A DNA stretch of 64,000 bases from Agelas oroides (GCA_949130485.1 OX422184.1:17608324-17672323), one strand, 5' to 3'. Positions 22,954 to 34,697 are shown, counted from the stretch's first letter. Made by a program: numbers and translations. The notes: generated by a model from the letters alone, not told the origin.

Positions 22954-23430
22954 AGTTGGGTAGTAGTTGTGTTAACATTTCCATTCGCAAAACCTAACAC
23001 TTAGCTACCACCTACCTCTGTGCTCTGACTCAACTTACACTTGCCCATGTTTGCCAGGAGGTAGCTTGAGACTGGCATGTCCCCAATTTCCACCCCTGAT
23101 TGTCTGAGGACATGTTTTACTCCGACCCCTAGCTTGGGGGACAATGCTGGTAGCCTAGCTGTAATATTTAGTTCTCCTCTGGCTCTCCAGCATCCCCAAA
23201 GGAAGAATACCATTCTTCCTCCCCCAAGCCCCTCCAATCTCAGCCCTCCCAACACCATCCCATGGAAAGACATTAATGTCACACCCCTCCAAATGTCATC
23301 ACGTAAATATGGCCAAACCTTACTGTATAAGTACACACTAACTCCAAACAACAATTAGCCGCTATCCATGATCTATTAATGTACAACACATAAGGTAATA
23401 AAGACATAGTGACAAAATGTTATAGAACTA
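22954..23430. other. 3' flank of the decayed retrotransposon
   Basis: This lies downstream (minus strand) of the recombinase frame. No coding signal was found, and I could not find a repeat matching the 5' side that would mark the element's end. Confidence 0.3.
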
Positions 23431-24487
23431 TCAGTTTGTGATGCTACTGCCAGGCCCTTCCGCTGAAGACAACTGTCTCGACAATGAAGCTAATTTCTCC
23501 CGTGGCACCCTCACATACAAAAGATACACAGTACTCTGCCAACGACCCAACGTCTTTATTAATGAGTCCTCTATACCCACAGCTGCTGCTGTGGATGCTG
23601 CTCCAATCCTGAAGCTGTGACCAGAGTATTTAGAGATATCCACACCTGCTGGTTGCAGTGCTCCTCTCATTCTGCTGACGAACGCTTCCCTTGTAAGAGG
23701 TACACCTGAGACAAATCTGAAAAAAGGACCTGGGGATCGTCCTCTCACAGCTAAATAGGCTGCTACAGCCCACACTGGGCACAGTACATTGTTTGTCCTT
23801 CCCAAGTAGATTGTCACCCCCCCTCCTAAAGGGGTCAGTCTTAGACGCCTTGATGCGTACCTGGACTAAAGTTGGTACTGATGGGCTATCCAGAGTTACA
23901 TCACCTTCACTTAGGTGACCTTCTGGGTCATAGTCCTTTAACGATGGAACTGTGACTTCCCCTGACCGCAGAAACCCAAAGAAACACATGCAGCACGCTG
24001 CCCACAGCATTATGTGGTCTGGGTTATGTCTGTCCTTCTCCAAGAACTGCCTCAGTTGCTTCAATATGGCTGGTGTAATAGGAAGTCTTCACTTAGGCCG
24101 GGTCACCAGCTGCTTTGCCTGTCTAAGCTTGATCCCTTTCAAGGTGCATTCCAGCAGTGGCCATGCGGCTACGAATGGGTCGCCCATGCCTGACACCACC
24201 TGCATCCTTCTAATCGCTGACAGGTACCCTTTGATAGATGAATGCTTTTAGCCTTCATCTGCCAGGTGAGCCACATACAGGCACAACTGGTCCTCTCTCA
24301 ATGGCAGTGGGGTACTATTCGTCTTCCTACAAAAGGACAGGTATCGTTTTTGACCTGACGTGTAAACTCTTGCTGTGGAAGGAGCTACAGAGGCATCGAT
24401 AAAGTCCCTAACCAAGCCTTCCAGTCGTCTGATGTCCAGTGTCCTTGCGCCACCAACTTTTCCACCAGACCCGCTGGAGCTTGACAT
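23431..24487 (-). pseudogene. tyrosine recombinase (YR), broken
   Basis: Three frames in succession (24487-24248, 24064-23630, 23817-23431) together cover a recombinase of about 330 residues. The N-terminal part has VAPSTARVYTSGQKRYLSFC, the SAM-like core-binding domain. The catalytic part has FLRSGE (first Arg), GHSFRIGAAS (HxxR) and LGRWQSTVYLLY (Trp/His box and Tyr nucleophile). The first break is a stop just after LADEG, where the intact copy reads LGHEGLKAQTIKGYLSAI. The second is a frameshift in the KASKTDPFRRG region. The enzyme would normally integrate a circular DNA intermediate without making a target duplication. The gene is dead as it stands. Confidence 0.8.
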
Positions 24488-25245
24488 GCAGCTGGGTGAG
24501 CCTTGGGAACAAGTTTGAAGAATGTATCTAGCTTATTCCTAGAAATAGCATCAGCCGCCCCATTATCCTTCCCTGACACATGTTCAGCTGACAAACTGAA
24601 ACCAAATTTTGCCTCCAGAAAAAACAGACACCTTAACATGTGAGCCATTGCAGGATCTTTACAGTAACCTCCCCGTACTGCTGCCACCACACCTTGGTTG
24701 TCACAGTGGCACATAACTGTTGATCCTCCCCACGCCTGACCCCAGATTGCTGCTGCTACAATAATGGGTAATAGTTCCTTGACCGCAATTGTAGCTGTGG
24801 TGAAACTTGGCCAATCACTCCGTTTGACCTGGAGCCACTGTAAATCCCACACAGCTCCACAACCCCAAGACCCAGATGCATCACTCCAAATTTCCACCCC
24901 TGGTGTCAACAAGCTCTCTCTCCCCATCATCGACACACCGTTCCAGGAACTTACAAATATATGCCACCATTCCAGATCCGCCCTGAATGCTGCGTTTAAC
25001 CTTATCATATGGTCATGTTTCCCGAACTGCGAGATCAAACCAAATATTCCCCTCAAAAATCTTCTTCCTGGCCGCACAACCTTACATGCGTGGTTCAGAT
25101 GTCCTGCCAATGACTGCAATTCTCTTTTGGAGCAACTTCTTCTCTTTCTCCACCTTGTCACCAGGCCTTTCAGTTTCTCCAGTTTCTCAGGTGGTAATCT
25201 AAGCTCCAGCAACTCCGAGTCTAATTCTATACCCAACAGTGGCAT
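24385..25245 (-). pseudogene. RNase H domain of the RT polyprotein
   Basis: A minus-strand frame of 286 residues continues the reverse transcriptase. It contains the connection/thumb region (SLAGHLNHACKVVRPGRRFL), then the RNase H residues in order: WSDASG (Asp), KELLPI (Glu), CHCDNQGV (Asp) and GAADAISR (Asp). It overlaps the start of the recombinase frame by about 100 bp in another register, as in the intact copy. It is separated from the RT frame by a stop and indels near 25250. Confidence 0.8.
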
Positions 25246-25266
25246 TCGTGTTGCATCGTATTCTCC

Positions 25267-26140
25267 TCAGCCACTGGGAGTCCTAATTCCTGACGTGTCC
25301 AATGCCACCTGGAGATCCCTCTTGCAATCCCCTGACTTTGGGGGACCCACAATTACATAGTCATCCAAATAATGATCTAGCCACCTCACTCCTTTTTCTC
25401 TGATAACGAATGCTATAGAGCATCTGCCACTGCATTGAAGATTATAGGTGCAGATCTCAAGCCGAATGGAAGGACCGTGTCTACATATAGCTGATCTTCC
25501 CACAACATACCAAACAGCCAACGATCATCTGGATGGACCGGCACATTTCTGTATGCTGCTTTCAGATCGAATTTTGCCAGCAACGCTCCCTTCCCCAACT
25601 TCACCACTCTGGCCGCCACCTCGTCAACTGACATGTAGGATAGTGAGCAGAGCTCCTTGCTGATACCATCATTCACGCTGCCACCATTTGGGGAAGATAA
25701 ATCAACTATCAACCGCCACTTGCCCTCCTCACTTTTCGGTATTACTCCAAATGGGCTGACATGTACCTCTGGAAGTGCATCCCTTGGAAACGGGCCCAGC
25801 AACCTCCCTGCTTCCTTCTCTCTCCCGATGTAACTCTCTACCACTTCCCTGTGATCTGCAATTGATTTCATATTCCCTGCCGCACGTCTGCATCTACCTT
25901 TTCTATAATCAAAACCCACTCTGAGTCCCTCTCTGATACCATCACATACGTACTTGACAAATTCCCTGTCCGGGTGGTTGGACAGCTTTCTCTCCCAGAC
26001 AGAGACACAAAGTGGGGTGATGACATTCCCCCACTCCCCTTTATGCACCTTTGCTGTGACTGGCGTATGTCTTGCCAGTGCTAAGAGTGAGCTTGTATCT
26101 GGCTGTCTTCCCACTGAGCAGTGCTTCTCTGCCATTCTAC
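25267..26140 (-). pseudogene. reverse transcriptase domain, frameshifted
   Basis: The frame 26159-25413 carries SPFGVIPKS, KWRLIVDLSS, LLAKFDLKAAYRNVPVHP and YVDTVLPFGLRSAP (RT palm motifs). After a frameshift near 25420 the frame 25521-25267 carries VRWLDHYLDDYVI, the YxDD catalytic box. Further indels follow: a third register reads ELGLPVAEE, matching the intact copy's QLGVPTVEH. Upstream, CTTTGTATTTTAG|GTAGAATGG at 26141/26140 is a plausible 3' splice site whose phase fits the N-terminal exon at 29890. Confidence 0.8.
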
Positions 26141-26519
26141 CTAAAATACAAAGTTGCACAATTGCTGCCTGACCACTAATCTGTATTCTATCTACCTATA
26201 TGTATAACCCCCTGCCCCTACAAGTATGATTCTGGCATGACACACTGCCATAGAGGATCAGAGTCACACTTGACCTTGCAAGTGGAGTGGCAGGGTCAGC
26301 TAGAACTATCTAATGCTTTTCCCTGCCCCCCCCACCCTCCTTTTTAATTCTTGCCCACAGATTCTACACCCTCACACAGATTCTTTGCCCTTCCCCATCG
26401 TACCAATATCCCACTTCATCAAACTGTTAATCACATTATATGATAAGATGACACAACAGAACAAAATGCATCGTTCGGTTCTGAACTCCGGCTAAGTTCT
26501 GATGTTCAATCTAGCTACC
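26141..26519. other. region between minisatellite and RT of the decayed element
   Basis: No gag-like Cys/His motif is seen on the minus strand. The sequence is C-rich on plus near 26330. It may be the 3' part of the proposed intron. Confidence 0.35.
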
Positions 26520-29500
26520 ATTAACCGACTCCCCCACGGTACTACTTGTCCTATGACCTTACTGTGACCCCTAATAGCCATTCACCCTTGATAGTCTGGC
26601 CCTCTGTTGTACCCCCCCCCCCCGACCTTCGATAGTGTGCCCCCAATGCTACCTCCCCTGGACATGAGCTGACTGTGACCTTAAACAGCATGACTCACCC
26701 TGCCCTTGGGCAACTGCCCAAATTCACTGGGACAACCTATTGTTGCCCACCACTGACATAAAGTGCCCCATTGCCACCAGCAGTATGACTCACTGTCCCA
26801 CACCACTGACACAAGGTGACAATTGACTGTCTGCAGTAAGACTTACTGTTGTACCCTGATCATTCACCACCACCAATATGACCCCCACTGTGCACCCTTG
26901 ACTAGCGGTGACCGAACAACTTCAGCGGTATAATTTACACAAGGTGACCCTTCACCATCAATGCTATGACCTACCATCGCATGCCACTGAAGTGACTATA
27001 CATCAACAGTATGACCTACCGTTACATGCCCCTGGTGCCGGTGACCACTGAGCGTCGATGGTATGACCTGCCGTTGCACTGATACGAGGCAACCATTCAC
27101 CCACAATGGTATGACCTACCATTGCACGCCCTTAACACAAGGTGACCATTCACCATCAACGGTATGACCTACTGTTGCCCACCGCTGATTTACCGTTGCA
27201 CACACCTGACACACGGTGACCAATTCACCCACAACGGTATGACCTACCGTTGCACACCACTGACACATGGTGACCAATTCACCCACAACGGTATGACCTA
27301 CCGTTGCACACCACTGACACACGGTGACCAATTCGCCACCAACGGTATGACCTACCGTTGCACACCACTGACACACGGTGACCAATTCGCCACCGACGGT
27401 ATGACCTACCGTTGCACGCCGCTGACACACGGTGACCAATTCACCACGAACGGTATGACCTACCGTTGCACGCCACTGACACACGGTGACCAATTCACCA
27501 CGAACGGTATGACCTACCGTTGCACGCCACTGACACACGGTGACCAATTCACCACGAACGGTATGACCTACCGTTGCACGCCACTGACACACGGTGACCA
27601 ATTCACCACGAACGGTATGACCTACCGTTGCACGCCACTGACACACGGTGACCAATTCACCACGAACGGTATGACCTACCGTTGCACGCCACTGACACAC
27701 GGTGACCAATTCACCACGAACGGTATGACCTACCGTTGCACGCCACTGACACACGGTGACCAATTCACCACGAACGGTATGACCTACCGTTGCACGCCAC
27801 TGACACACGGTGACCAATTCACCACGAACGGTATGACCTACCGTTGCACGCCACTGACACACGGTGACCAATTCACCACGAACGGTATGACCTACCGTTG
27901 CACGCCACTGACACACGGTGACCAATTCACCACGAACGGTATGACCTACCGTTGCACGCCACTGACACACGGTGACCAATTCACCACGAACGGTATGACC
28001 TACCGTTGCACGCCACTGACACACGGTGACCAATTCACCACGAACGGTATGACCTACCGTTGCACGCCACTGACACACGGTGACCAATTCACCACGAACG
28101 GTATGACCTACCGTTGCACGCCACTGACACACGGTGACCAATTCACCACGAACGGTATGACCTACCGTTGCACGCCACTGACACACGGTGACCAATTCAC
28201 CACGAACGGTATGACCTACCGTTGCACGCCACTGACACACGGTGACCAATTCACCACGAACGGTATGACCTACCGTTGCACGCCACTGACACACGGTGAC
28301 CAATTCACCACGAACGGTATGACCTACCGTTGCACGCCACTGACACACGGTGACCAATTCACCACGAACGGTATGACCTACCGTTGCACGCCACTGACAC
28401 ACGGTGACCAATTCACCACGAACGGTATGACCTACCGTTGCACGCCACTGACACACGGTGACCAATTCACCACGAACGGTATGACCTACCGTTGCACGCC
28501 ACTGACACACGGTGACCAATTCACCACGAACGGTATGACCTACCGTTGCACGCCACTGACACACGGTGACCAATTCACCACGAACGGTATGACCTACCGT
28601 TGCACGCCACTGACACACGGTGACCAATTCACCACGAACGGTATGACCTACCGTTGCACGCCACTGACACACGGTGACCAATTCACCACGAACGGTATGA
28701 CCTACCGTTGCACGCCACTGACACACGGTGACCAATTCACCACGAACGGTATGACCTACCGTTGCACGCCACTGACACACGGTGACCAATTCACCACGAA
28801 CGGTATGACCTACCGTTGCACGCCACTGACACACGGTGACCAATTCACCACGAACGGTATGACCTACCGTTGCACGCCACTGACACACGGTGACCAATTC
28901 ACCACGAACGGTATGATCTACCGTTGCACGCCACTGACACACGGTGACCAATTCACCACGAACGGTATGACCTACCGTTGCACGCCACTGACACACGGTG
29001 ACCAATTCACCACGAACGGTATGACCTACCGTTGCACGCCACTGACACACGGTGACCAATTCACCACGAACGGTATGACCTACCGTTGCACGCCACTGAC
29101 ACACGGTGACCAATTCACCACGAACGGTATGACCTACCGTTGCACGCCACTGACACACGGTGACCAATTCACCACGAACGGTATGACCTACCGTTGCACG
29201 CCACTGACACACGGTGACCAATTCACCACGAACGGTATGACCTACCGTTGCACACCACGACACACGGTGACCAATTGCACCATCAACGGTATGACCTACC
29301 GTTGCACGCCACTGACACACGGTGACCAATTCACCATCAACCGTATGACCTACCGTTGTGCATGACTGACTCGGGCAACCATTCATCCTCAATAGCATGA
29401 CCTACCATTGCACCCGATCGACACAAGGCAACCATTTGTCCTCAACGGTACTGCACCTGACAGCACCAGGGTGGCCCTTCACCCTCAATTATGATGTGCC

Positions 29501-29745
29501 TACTGTTGCATCCCACCGACACCGGGTGACCACTCACTATCGCCAGTATGCCCTACTGTTGTGCACAACAGACACAGGGCCACTCTTCACCACCAACGGT
29601 ATGACCTGCTGCTCCACACCACTGTGAGAAATCACCCTCAACCGTATGACCTAACACTGCATACTCCTGACACTGGCTGCTCCACACCACTGTGAGAAAT
29701 CACCCTCAACCGTATGACCTAACACTGCATACTCCTGACACTGGC
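26520..29745. repeat. 54-bp minisatellite array (core about 41 units) with degenerate flanks
   Basis: The core at 27164-29365 consists of a 54-bp unit beginning GTATGACCTACCGTTGCACG. Most units from about 27430 to 29240 are identical, with one visible C-to-T change near 28916. Units diverge progressively towards both ends (26520-27160 and 29366-29745), and a 71-bp duplication lies at about 29609-29745. Because 54 is divisible by three and the unit lacks stops in one frame per strand, open frames of 733 and 760 codons exist on opposite strands. These are most likely a by-product of the repeat, not proteins. Confidence 0.95.
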
Positions 29746-29889
29746 TGATCCATCTCCTGGCTGTATGATCTGCTGCCTGACTCTGACATGAGGTGACCTT
29801 AACCCTCTGCGTGCGCCCGGCAACTCCACCCTAATAATCTGAGGGACCCACTGTTCCTGACCACTGATAATCACAGTGCACCAGCTCAC

Positions 29890-30100
29890 CTTCCCGCGTC
29901 CGAGTGCTTGCATCCCCCGCTTGGGACACCTCTTCCGGGGTTGCCTTGTTCAGGCGCGTCAGCAGCCGTTCCATTACCCTGCTCTCGACTTGCTCCAGCA
30001 ACACCGGTGTCAACATACTCGCCTCCTCACTTGGGTCCTTAGCCTTGGGTTGAGCCTCTGCCGGCGGTGAGCCATCCTTTCCCGTGGCCCTCGTTGACAT
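29890..30100 (-). CDS. N-terminal exon of the decayed YR retroelement
   Basis: The minus-strand ATG at 30100 opens 70 codons plus one base, ending GGGAAG|GTGAGC at 29890/29889, a strong 5' splice site. The peptide is polar with a helical segment VLLEQVESRVMERLLTR, comparable to NLLEDLAERVFHLVQQR in the first exon of the intact element. Both exons end in phase 1. No enzymatic motif is present. The likely role is the N-terminal part of the gag-like structural protein. Confidence 0.5.
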
Positions 30101-30299
30101 TCTCGCAGTCCTTGGCGTAGTGTTGAAGATACTTTCCTTTCTTTCTGGGAGCTCGTGGTCCTATACGTACACTGTAGTGCTGCGCTGGCATGTGATAGCG
30201 CGCCAAAAGTGCCCCACTTTATCTAGGGCATGACATCATACAATTATGTTTAATGCCAGAACCTTCCCCACTCGTGCTCATTCATGTTAACTTGGTTTA
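30101..30299. promoter_or_regulatory. 5' flank of the decayed retroelement
   Basis: The sequence upstream of the N-terminal exon should contain the element's 5' repeat and promoter, but no repeat partner was found downstream of 23431. No promoter motif is assigned. Confidence 0.2.
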
Positions 30300-30372
30300 A
30301 CCTATGGAATTCAATAGCCGATTATTCGCTGAGTGTGCAAAAGATTTCTTCCAGGCTTTTAGCAGACTTTAT
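30300..30372 (+). repeat. 73-bp fragment shared with 62800-62873
   Basis: Both copies contain AAAGATTTCTTCCAGGCTTT and TTTAGCAGACTTTATCGCTG with few changes. The flanks differ completely, so this is a short dispersed copy. Confidence 0.6.
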
Positions 30373-31499
30373 CGCTGAAAAGTATCGTTGTCATCAGATA
30401 GCTGACCTTTCTCCATTTCTGTGTTCAGCACTGAAGCACTGCGATTCACTGGTGGTATCCATGGCGCTACCTTTGATGCGTCTAAGGGTGGTACACTTCT
30501 GTGTGTAGCAAATGCTGACCTTTGTATCATCTCCAAATCCACCTGTTTCCAGAATTCATCAACATCAACTTCACCTGAACATGGTTCTGAGTAGGTAATC
30601 TGAAGGTATAAATTCAAAAATAGATGTCAATAATTTAAAGTTGTGATGTGGCTTGATATAGATGATCAGTGCTGAAACATGTTCTGAGAAGCTTATCATA
30701 GCGGACATAGCACACAACACATTGAACTTTGAATTCTTGTGAAGCAAATTCAGTGTTTAGCTCAAGATTCATACCTCCTACCAACTTTCTGATTTTTGCT
30801 GAAATTTGTACAAAAATTTGACTATTATAGTAGACAAAAGCACGTCAGTAATTAGGAATTGGGACATAAGATCACAGTGAGTGTGCATTATCCAATAATG
30901 TTAGATGCTGCACCCAAACTCGATCATGTTACAGTCAGTTACTATCACCACGTGACAAACTTTTCTTCATCACATACTCAATGTAGTCAATGTCAATAGT
31001 GCTCTTGTAGTGCAGCGGTGAAATAACATCAACGTCAGCAAGTTGGATAGTCAGCTTGTTTCGAGTACAACATACTGAAGAGGAGCTTACATCAACAAAC
31101 TTGATTATTTTTGCATAGTTTGCTTTCATCCCGGTATCAGGCAATAGGTAGGCAAGCAATGCTATTGCCAAAACTGGCTTTGGCTTTGTGTAAAGGAAAG
31201 TTGGTCCTCCCTCATAGCTTCGTACCTAGGCTCATGTACTCTTTCCACGCTGGGTATACATCGCTAGGTCACAGGGCTGTAACCAACCAATACAAATTTT
31301 TGAGGTCTCAGGGATTGACCAGCCCTTGTCATTTCATCCAGCTTTTGGTCTTAGTGATGATGAAACCCCACTCCCTCGTCTCTTTGAGATACAGAAAGGG
31401 AAGGGTAACAAGAAGCTTTTTCTTGAGAACAGGGAAAAGAATGGATTGGCAAGCGACTCTGGAAACTAGCTAAAACTGCAGCGGATGTGTGTAGAAGAG
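30373..31499. other. no recognisable gene
   Basis: Frames at 30369-30617 (minus), 30935-31171 (minus) and 31111-31473 (plus) are short and match no family known to me. The minus-strand frame at 30369-30617 has coding-like composition (EVDVDEFWKQVDLEMIQRS) and could be an exon. Confidence 0.3.
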
Positions 31500-31575
31500 A
31501 GAAGGATCTAGTAGTTATTAGTAATTATCACCAGTTATTAGTAGTTATCACTAGTTATTAGTAGTTATCATTAGT
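31500..31575. repeat. short tandem repeat, about 21-bp unit
   Basis: Three to four copies of a unit like AGTTATTAGTAGTTATCAC. A related TAGTTATTAGTAGTTATTAG string lies at about 41090. Confidence 0.7.
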
Positions 31576-31745
31576 TACTGGGATTTAACAGCATTGCTTC
31601 TCCTCCATCTTTTTCTTGGTGCAGTTATGATTGCCAAATGTGGCCCAGGTGAGTAGGGAGGGGGGGTGGGGGGGCGAATAGATTTACATTCTTGTTTAAG
31701 TACTGCTGTTACTCTTACCTGAGCTGTGCTGTCAGTGTGTGTGTG
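31575..31745 (+). repeat. exon-intron segment duplicated at 43235-43393
   Basis: Both copies share GGGATTTAACAGCA, a splice-acceptor-like TTTTTCTTGG..CAG, the short block GATTGCCAAATGTGGC.CAG and a 5' splice site GTGAGTAGG, then TTCTTGTTTAAGTACTGCTG. This looks like a duplicated microexon with its intron borders rather than a transposon. Confidence 0.5.
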
Positions 31746-31754
31746 TGCCCTTTA

Positions 31755-32136
31755 CTACGATTTGTACAGTGTTGATGCTATGCTTGACAATGTACAGAGC
31801 TGTGATGATATCCAGCTCTTCATCAAGTACCTAGCAGTGGTCACCAAGAAAGGACTCAGTGCAACTATTGCCGACAACCTCCTGCGTGGCTGCAAGCACT
31901 TTGGTTGGGCAGCACTGCATGACAGCTTGTATACCATGCTGCAGCACAACGTGACAATGAAAGTGGGTGACATCATTTCTTTTGTGGCCAAGCTCTGCCA
32001 AACCGACAAAGCATCCACTGTTAGAGCAGCAACTGCGTACCTGCACGAAGCTTGCTACAGTGGTTCATGCTGCCTCACTTGTCAACCCTGCACAGTGTTC
32101 CAGTGGTTTCTTACTTCAAAATGTTTTTCACTGTGA
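31755..32136 (+). CDS. candidate exon of a helical-repeat protein, family not recognised
   Basis: The frame after a possible acceptor (TTTGTACAG| at about 31767) reads VDAMLDNVQSCDDIQLFIKY and continues with paired amphipathic helices (LLRGCKHFGWAALHDSLYTM, then VGDIISFVAKLC), the look of an ARM/HEAT-like or other helical repeat. Codon use and hydrophobic spacing are gene-like. After about residue 115 the frame becomes Cys-rich and probably leaves the exon; another register (32052-32390) continues with long hydrophobic stretches, so a frameshift or intron is likely. I cannot name the protein. Confidence 0.4.
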
Positions 32137-32390
32137 ACCAGCCTGCACTGCTGCTAACTGCAGTCAATATCATCAAGGACCAACATATGAAGGACCAATC
32201 CTCTCTTGCTGCAGTGGTGGTTTGTGCTTGTACCTGTTATCGATCTCAAATTCGTCTGATGACGAGGTGTGCTCATCTAACAATGCAGCTTGCTCCTGTG
32301 AGAGTCTCTGAAAAATGCCATCAAAAGGCAAATACGTGCTTGCTGGTGCAATTTTTTATGGGTGCTGTCTTACCAAAATGTGTAAGGTAG

Positions 32391-33929
32391 TCAACACAGC
32401 TCTCCATACGGAGCTGCATAGAGATCAATTCTTAGTACTTTCGTTTAGAGCCATGAATTTGTAGCTTCTATGGTAATCATCATAGTGATTGAACCCACAG
32501 GAGTAAATGCTAGGTCACGTCAACACAGCAGAAATGAGTCCATTTACACAAGGGTGCATGGTACAAGCTCATCAAGAGGTGCATAACTCTTCACCGGAAA
32601 CCTGTGAAGTAATCCTCAGATTTCTCCTCAGAACCATCCCAAGTTCCCCAATGGCCTGTTCTGACTTCATTTGGCATGCAACAGCTTGTGTTGTAGTTAG
32701 GTAGCAAAGGGCCTCTCAAGTTCACAATTTTGTATACTATTGTACACTAAACCTTAGTCTTTGGACACTCACCAGTTAACTACTAGTATTGTCCCCAAAC
32801 CAAATTTTGTGTGAGTGCCCTGCAACCTCATCAAAAAGTAATCTGGACACATTCAAAGCAGTCTGTTTTATAAAGTGTGTTTCCAAGTGTTGTATTTGCC
32901 TGAAGATCCTCTAGGGTCAAAACGTTGCAAAAGTATGATAAAGTTTTGTGCACTCGAAGATTCTGCCCAGATTATTCACCCGCGAGTATCTACGCATAAC
33001 CCTAACCCTAACCCTGCACAATCTTCAGCCCGAGAGAGACGGGTTGTTTGAGGTCTAAACTACTAATGTGGGTTCTGTTATTCTAAGAACACTTCACCCT
33101 CAGTTGGGAGCTTGGCATTTGGCTTAGGGGCTAAGACAAAGAACTGTGGTCCATTTGTGGAGCTCCTGGAGTTGTGCATTCGAACCTTCACAGGATTGTC
33201 GAAGCTATCTGGCTAGTCAACATTGCCTCCCGTGCATGAGTTGTAACTCACCTACACTTCTTGTGGCTTGCAAAAAAGTCTACATCTGCAAGAATTTCTC
33301 TACATTTCACAGTCTCATCACGGGAAGGCTTTGCCCAGCGTTTGGAAGCTTCTCTCTTTTTCTCACGTAGAGCCATGGTAGAATGCAGTAGAGTCATGTA
33401 GAGTCACGTAGACCCATGCTAGAATGTAGTAGAGCCGGAGGTGGAACAGAGTTGTCCGCGATGAGCCTTAGGGGAGGTGGAGCAGAGTTGTGGTGGTTGT
33501 CAGGCCCAGGTTGAACAACACTTTGTTGGTGGGCGACTGGACTACAAAGGTGGAACAGACTTGTAGTGTGTTGTTTCCGCTTTTGCTCCTTGATATGGAA
33601 GAGCACATACAGATCCCCCTAATTATTATTGAACATTCCTTTGTTGCACCCCATCTTCTGAAACTCGTACATTTGGTTTTGATTATTTATACAAGTATTT
33701 CATCCAACCTCTGCCACTGAAGTTCTTCACACTGTACTATCAGCTGAACTCGATTTATTATTTGTTTTTTTGCTGGTACATAAAAGTGTTGAATTTTAAT
33801 GCCTGGTTATTATTTATCTCATGGAATGTGAACTATATATTATCAGTATCACCTGTTGGATGTGGTAGAGGGCTTAACTGTTGTGGGTTATTTGGGAACT
33901 TGAGATATGGGGTCTTGGTAAATTTTGTT
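32391..33929. other. unassigned; telomere-like tract and tRNA-like boxes
   Basis: At 32997-33015 TAACCCTAACCCTAACCCT is three metazoan telomere repeats. At about 33118-33190 a GGCTTAGGGGCTAAG block and a CATTCGAACC block resemble RNA polymerase III A and B boxes, perhaps from a SINE, but no cloverleaf could be drawn. Degenerate GTAGAGCC/GTAGAGTC repeats lie at 33365-33440. Confidence 0.35.
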
Positions 33930-34382
33930 TTTTATTGGCCCCATTGTTCTATTTCTTGATACTCATGACTTGTGCCTATTATACTTTGAAAGTAACCCTA
34001 TTATTCTCAATTATGCTTTTAATGTTCTATAATTATTTAACAATTATATTGCGGCATTGCACAAAGAGAAATATAATCTAGAGATGATCGTTGCTGACGG
34101 GTAAAAGAGTTTTGCAGCAAGGAAAATACACGTTCTGCAGCTGCAGATGATGGTTGAACCAGAATAATTAGTTTAAATGATTTGGCCCAAGTTGGCATTT
34201 CGTTCTGGTGGTTTTTCCACCATTCTAAAGTGTTCATGTCTGGTGACACAACTGAGTATCTACAGCAACTGTAAATGATTAATGTGGAACTAATGCCTAT
34301 TATTCTCACAGGTCTGGATATTTTTACCTATTATTCCAGCCTAATTCCCATAATGCTTTTGAGCGCCTATTAATAAGGCCTA
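33930..34382 (-). mobile_element. partial hAT transposon
   Basis: This region contains a hAT transposase C-terminus and three CCTATTATTC-type motifs (about 34000, 34292, 34334) shared with the hAT-like elements near 15 kb. It ends at GGCCTA (34382), resembling their TAGGCC termini. The other end was not found. Confidence 0.55.
34037..34309 (-). pseudogene. hAT transposase C-terminal dimerisation domain fragment
   Basis: The minus-strand frame reads EWWKNHQNEMPTWAKSFKLI, then ILVQPSSAAAERVFSLLQN. The WW...P..A....(I/V)..SSA..ERVFS pattern is the hATC dimerisation signature near the end of hAT transposases. About 90 codons remain. The catalytic RNase H-like region and BED finger are missing, so it cannot encode an active enzyme. 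It could have mobilised the related non-autonomous elements only when complete. Confidence 0.8.
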
Positions 34383-34697
34383 ATAGCTTTCCTGGATCTG
34401 GAGTGGGATCCTACATTCAAGTCAATGTTGTTGATGGCAATGAAGGCAATGTGGTGTGCAGTGACATCACAAAACTTGGGTGTGAGATGAAGACAGTAAC
34501 ATTAGTGATTACAATTATCCACCTTCTTCCAGATCATGCAAGTATACTGGATGTGTAGATGTTGTGGTGAGGCAAGATAGCTGCACGTTTTGTTCCTCCT
34601 CAAGGAGGGGGTGTCCATGTGCTTTGGCAGTTCTCTCTACTTGGCCTTTGCAGCAACATATTATACAAAGCAAAGGTCAAAATGACACGCATTATAA
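34383..34697. other. no recognisable gene
   Basis: Frames are short and no repeat relation was noted. Confidence 0.3.

Larger units (their letters stand above)
23431..30100 (-). mobile_element. decayed Ngaro-like tyrosine-recombinase retrotransposon
   Basis: On the minus strand the order is an N-terminal exon (30100-29890), a long minisatellite region, reverse transcriptase, RNase H, then tyrosine recombinase. This order, the absence of an integrase or methyltransferase, and protein similarity to the intact element at 48.4-55.3 kb place it in the same clade. It is broken by several frameshifts and an in-frame stop. No gag-like zinc-finger ORF is visible. I did not find its terminal repeats, so the true ends are unknown. 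Its RT differs clearly from the intact copy, so the two are related families rather than recent duplicates. Confidence 0.75.

Noticed and set aside
22954-23430. Terminal split direct repeats of the decayed YR element
   Set aside because: No string of useful length matched between this flank and 30101-30299.
24764-25360. 198-codon plus-strand frame
   Set aside because: It is the antisense of the RT/RNase H region of the decayed retroelement.
27116-29398. 760-codon (minus) and 733-codon (plus) open frames
   Set aside because: They are products of a 54-bp repeat without stops; both strands are open equally and no domain is present.
30240-30310. Similarity of the 5' flanks of the two YR elements (GCGCCAAA, GTTAACTT.GTTTAAC)
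   Set aside because: In the intact element this sequence lies outside the A1 border, so it cannot be part of the element; probably chance.
33118-33190. Possible tRNA or SINE head
   Set aside because: A- and B-box-like blocks are present but spacing is long and no acceptor stem or cloverleaf can be drawn.
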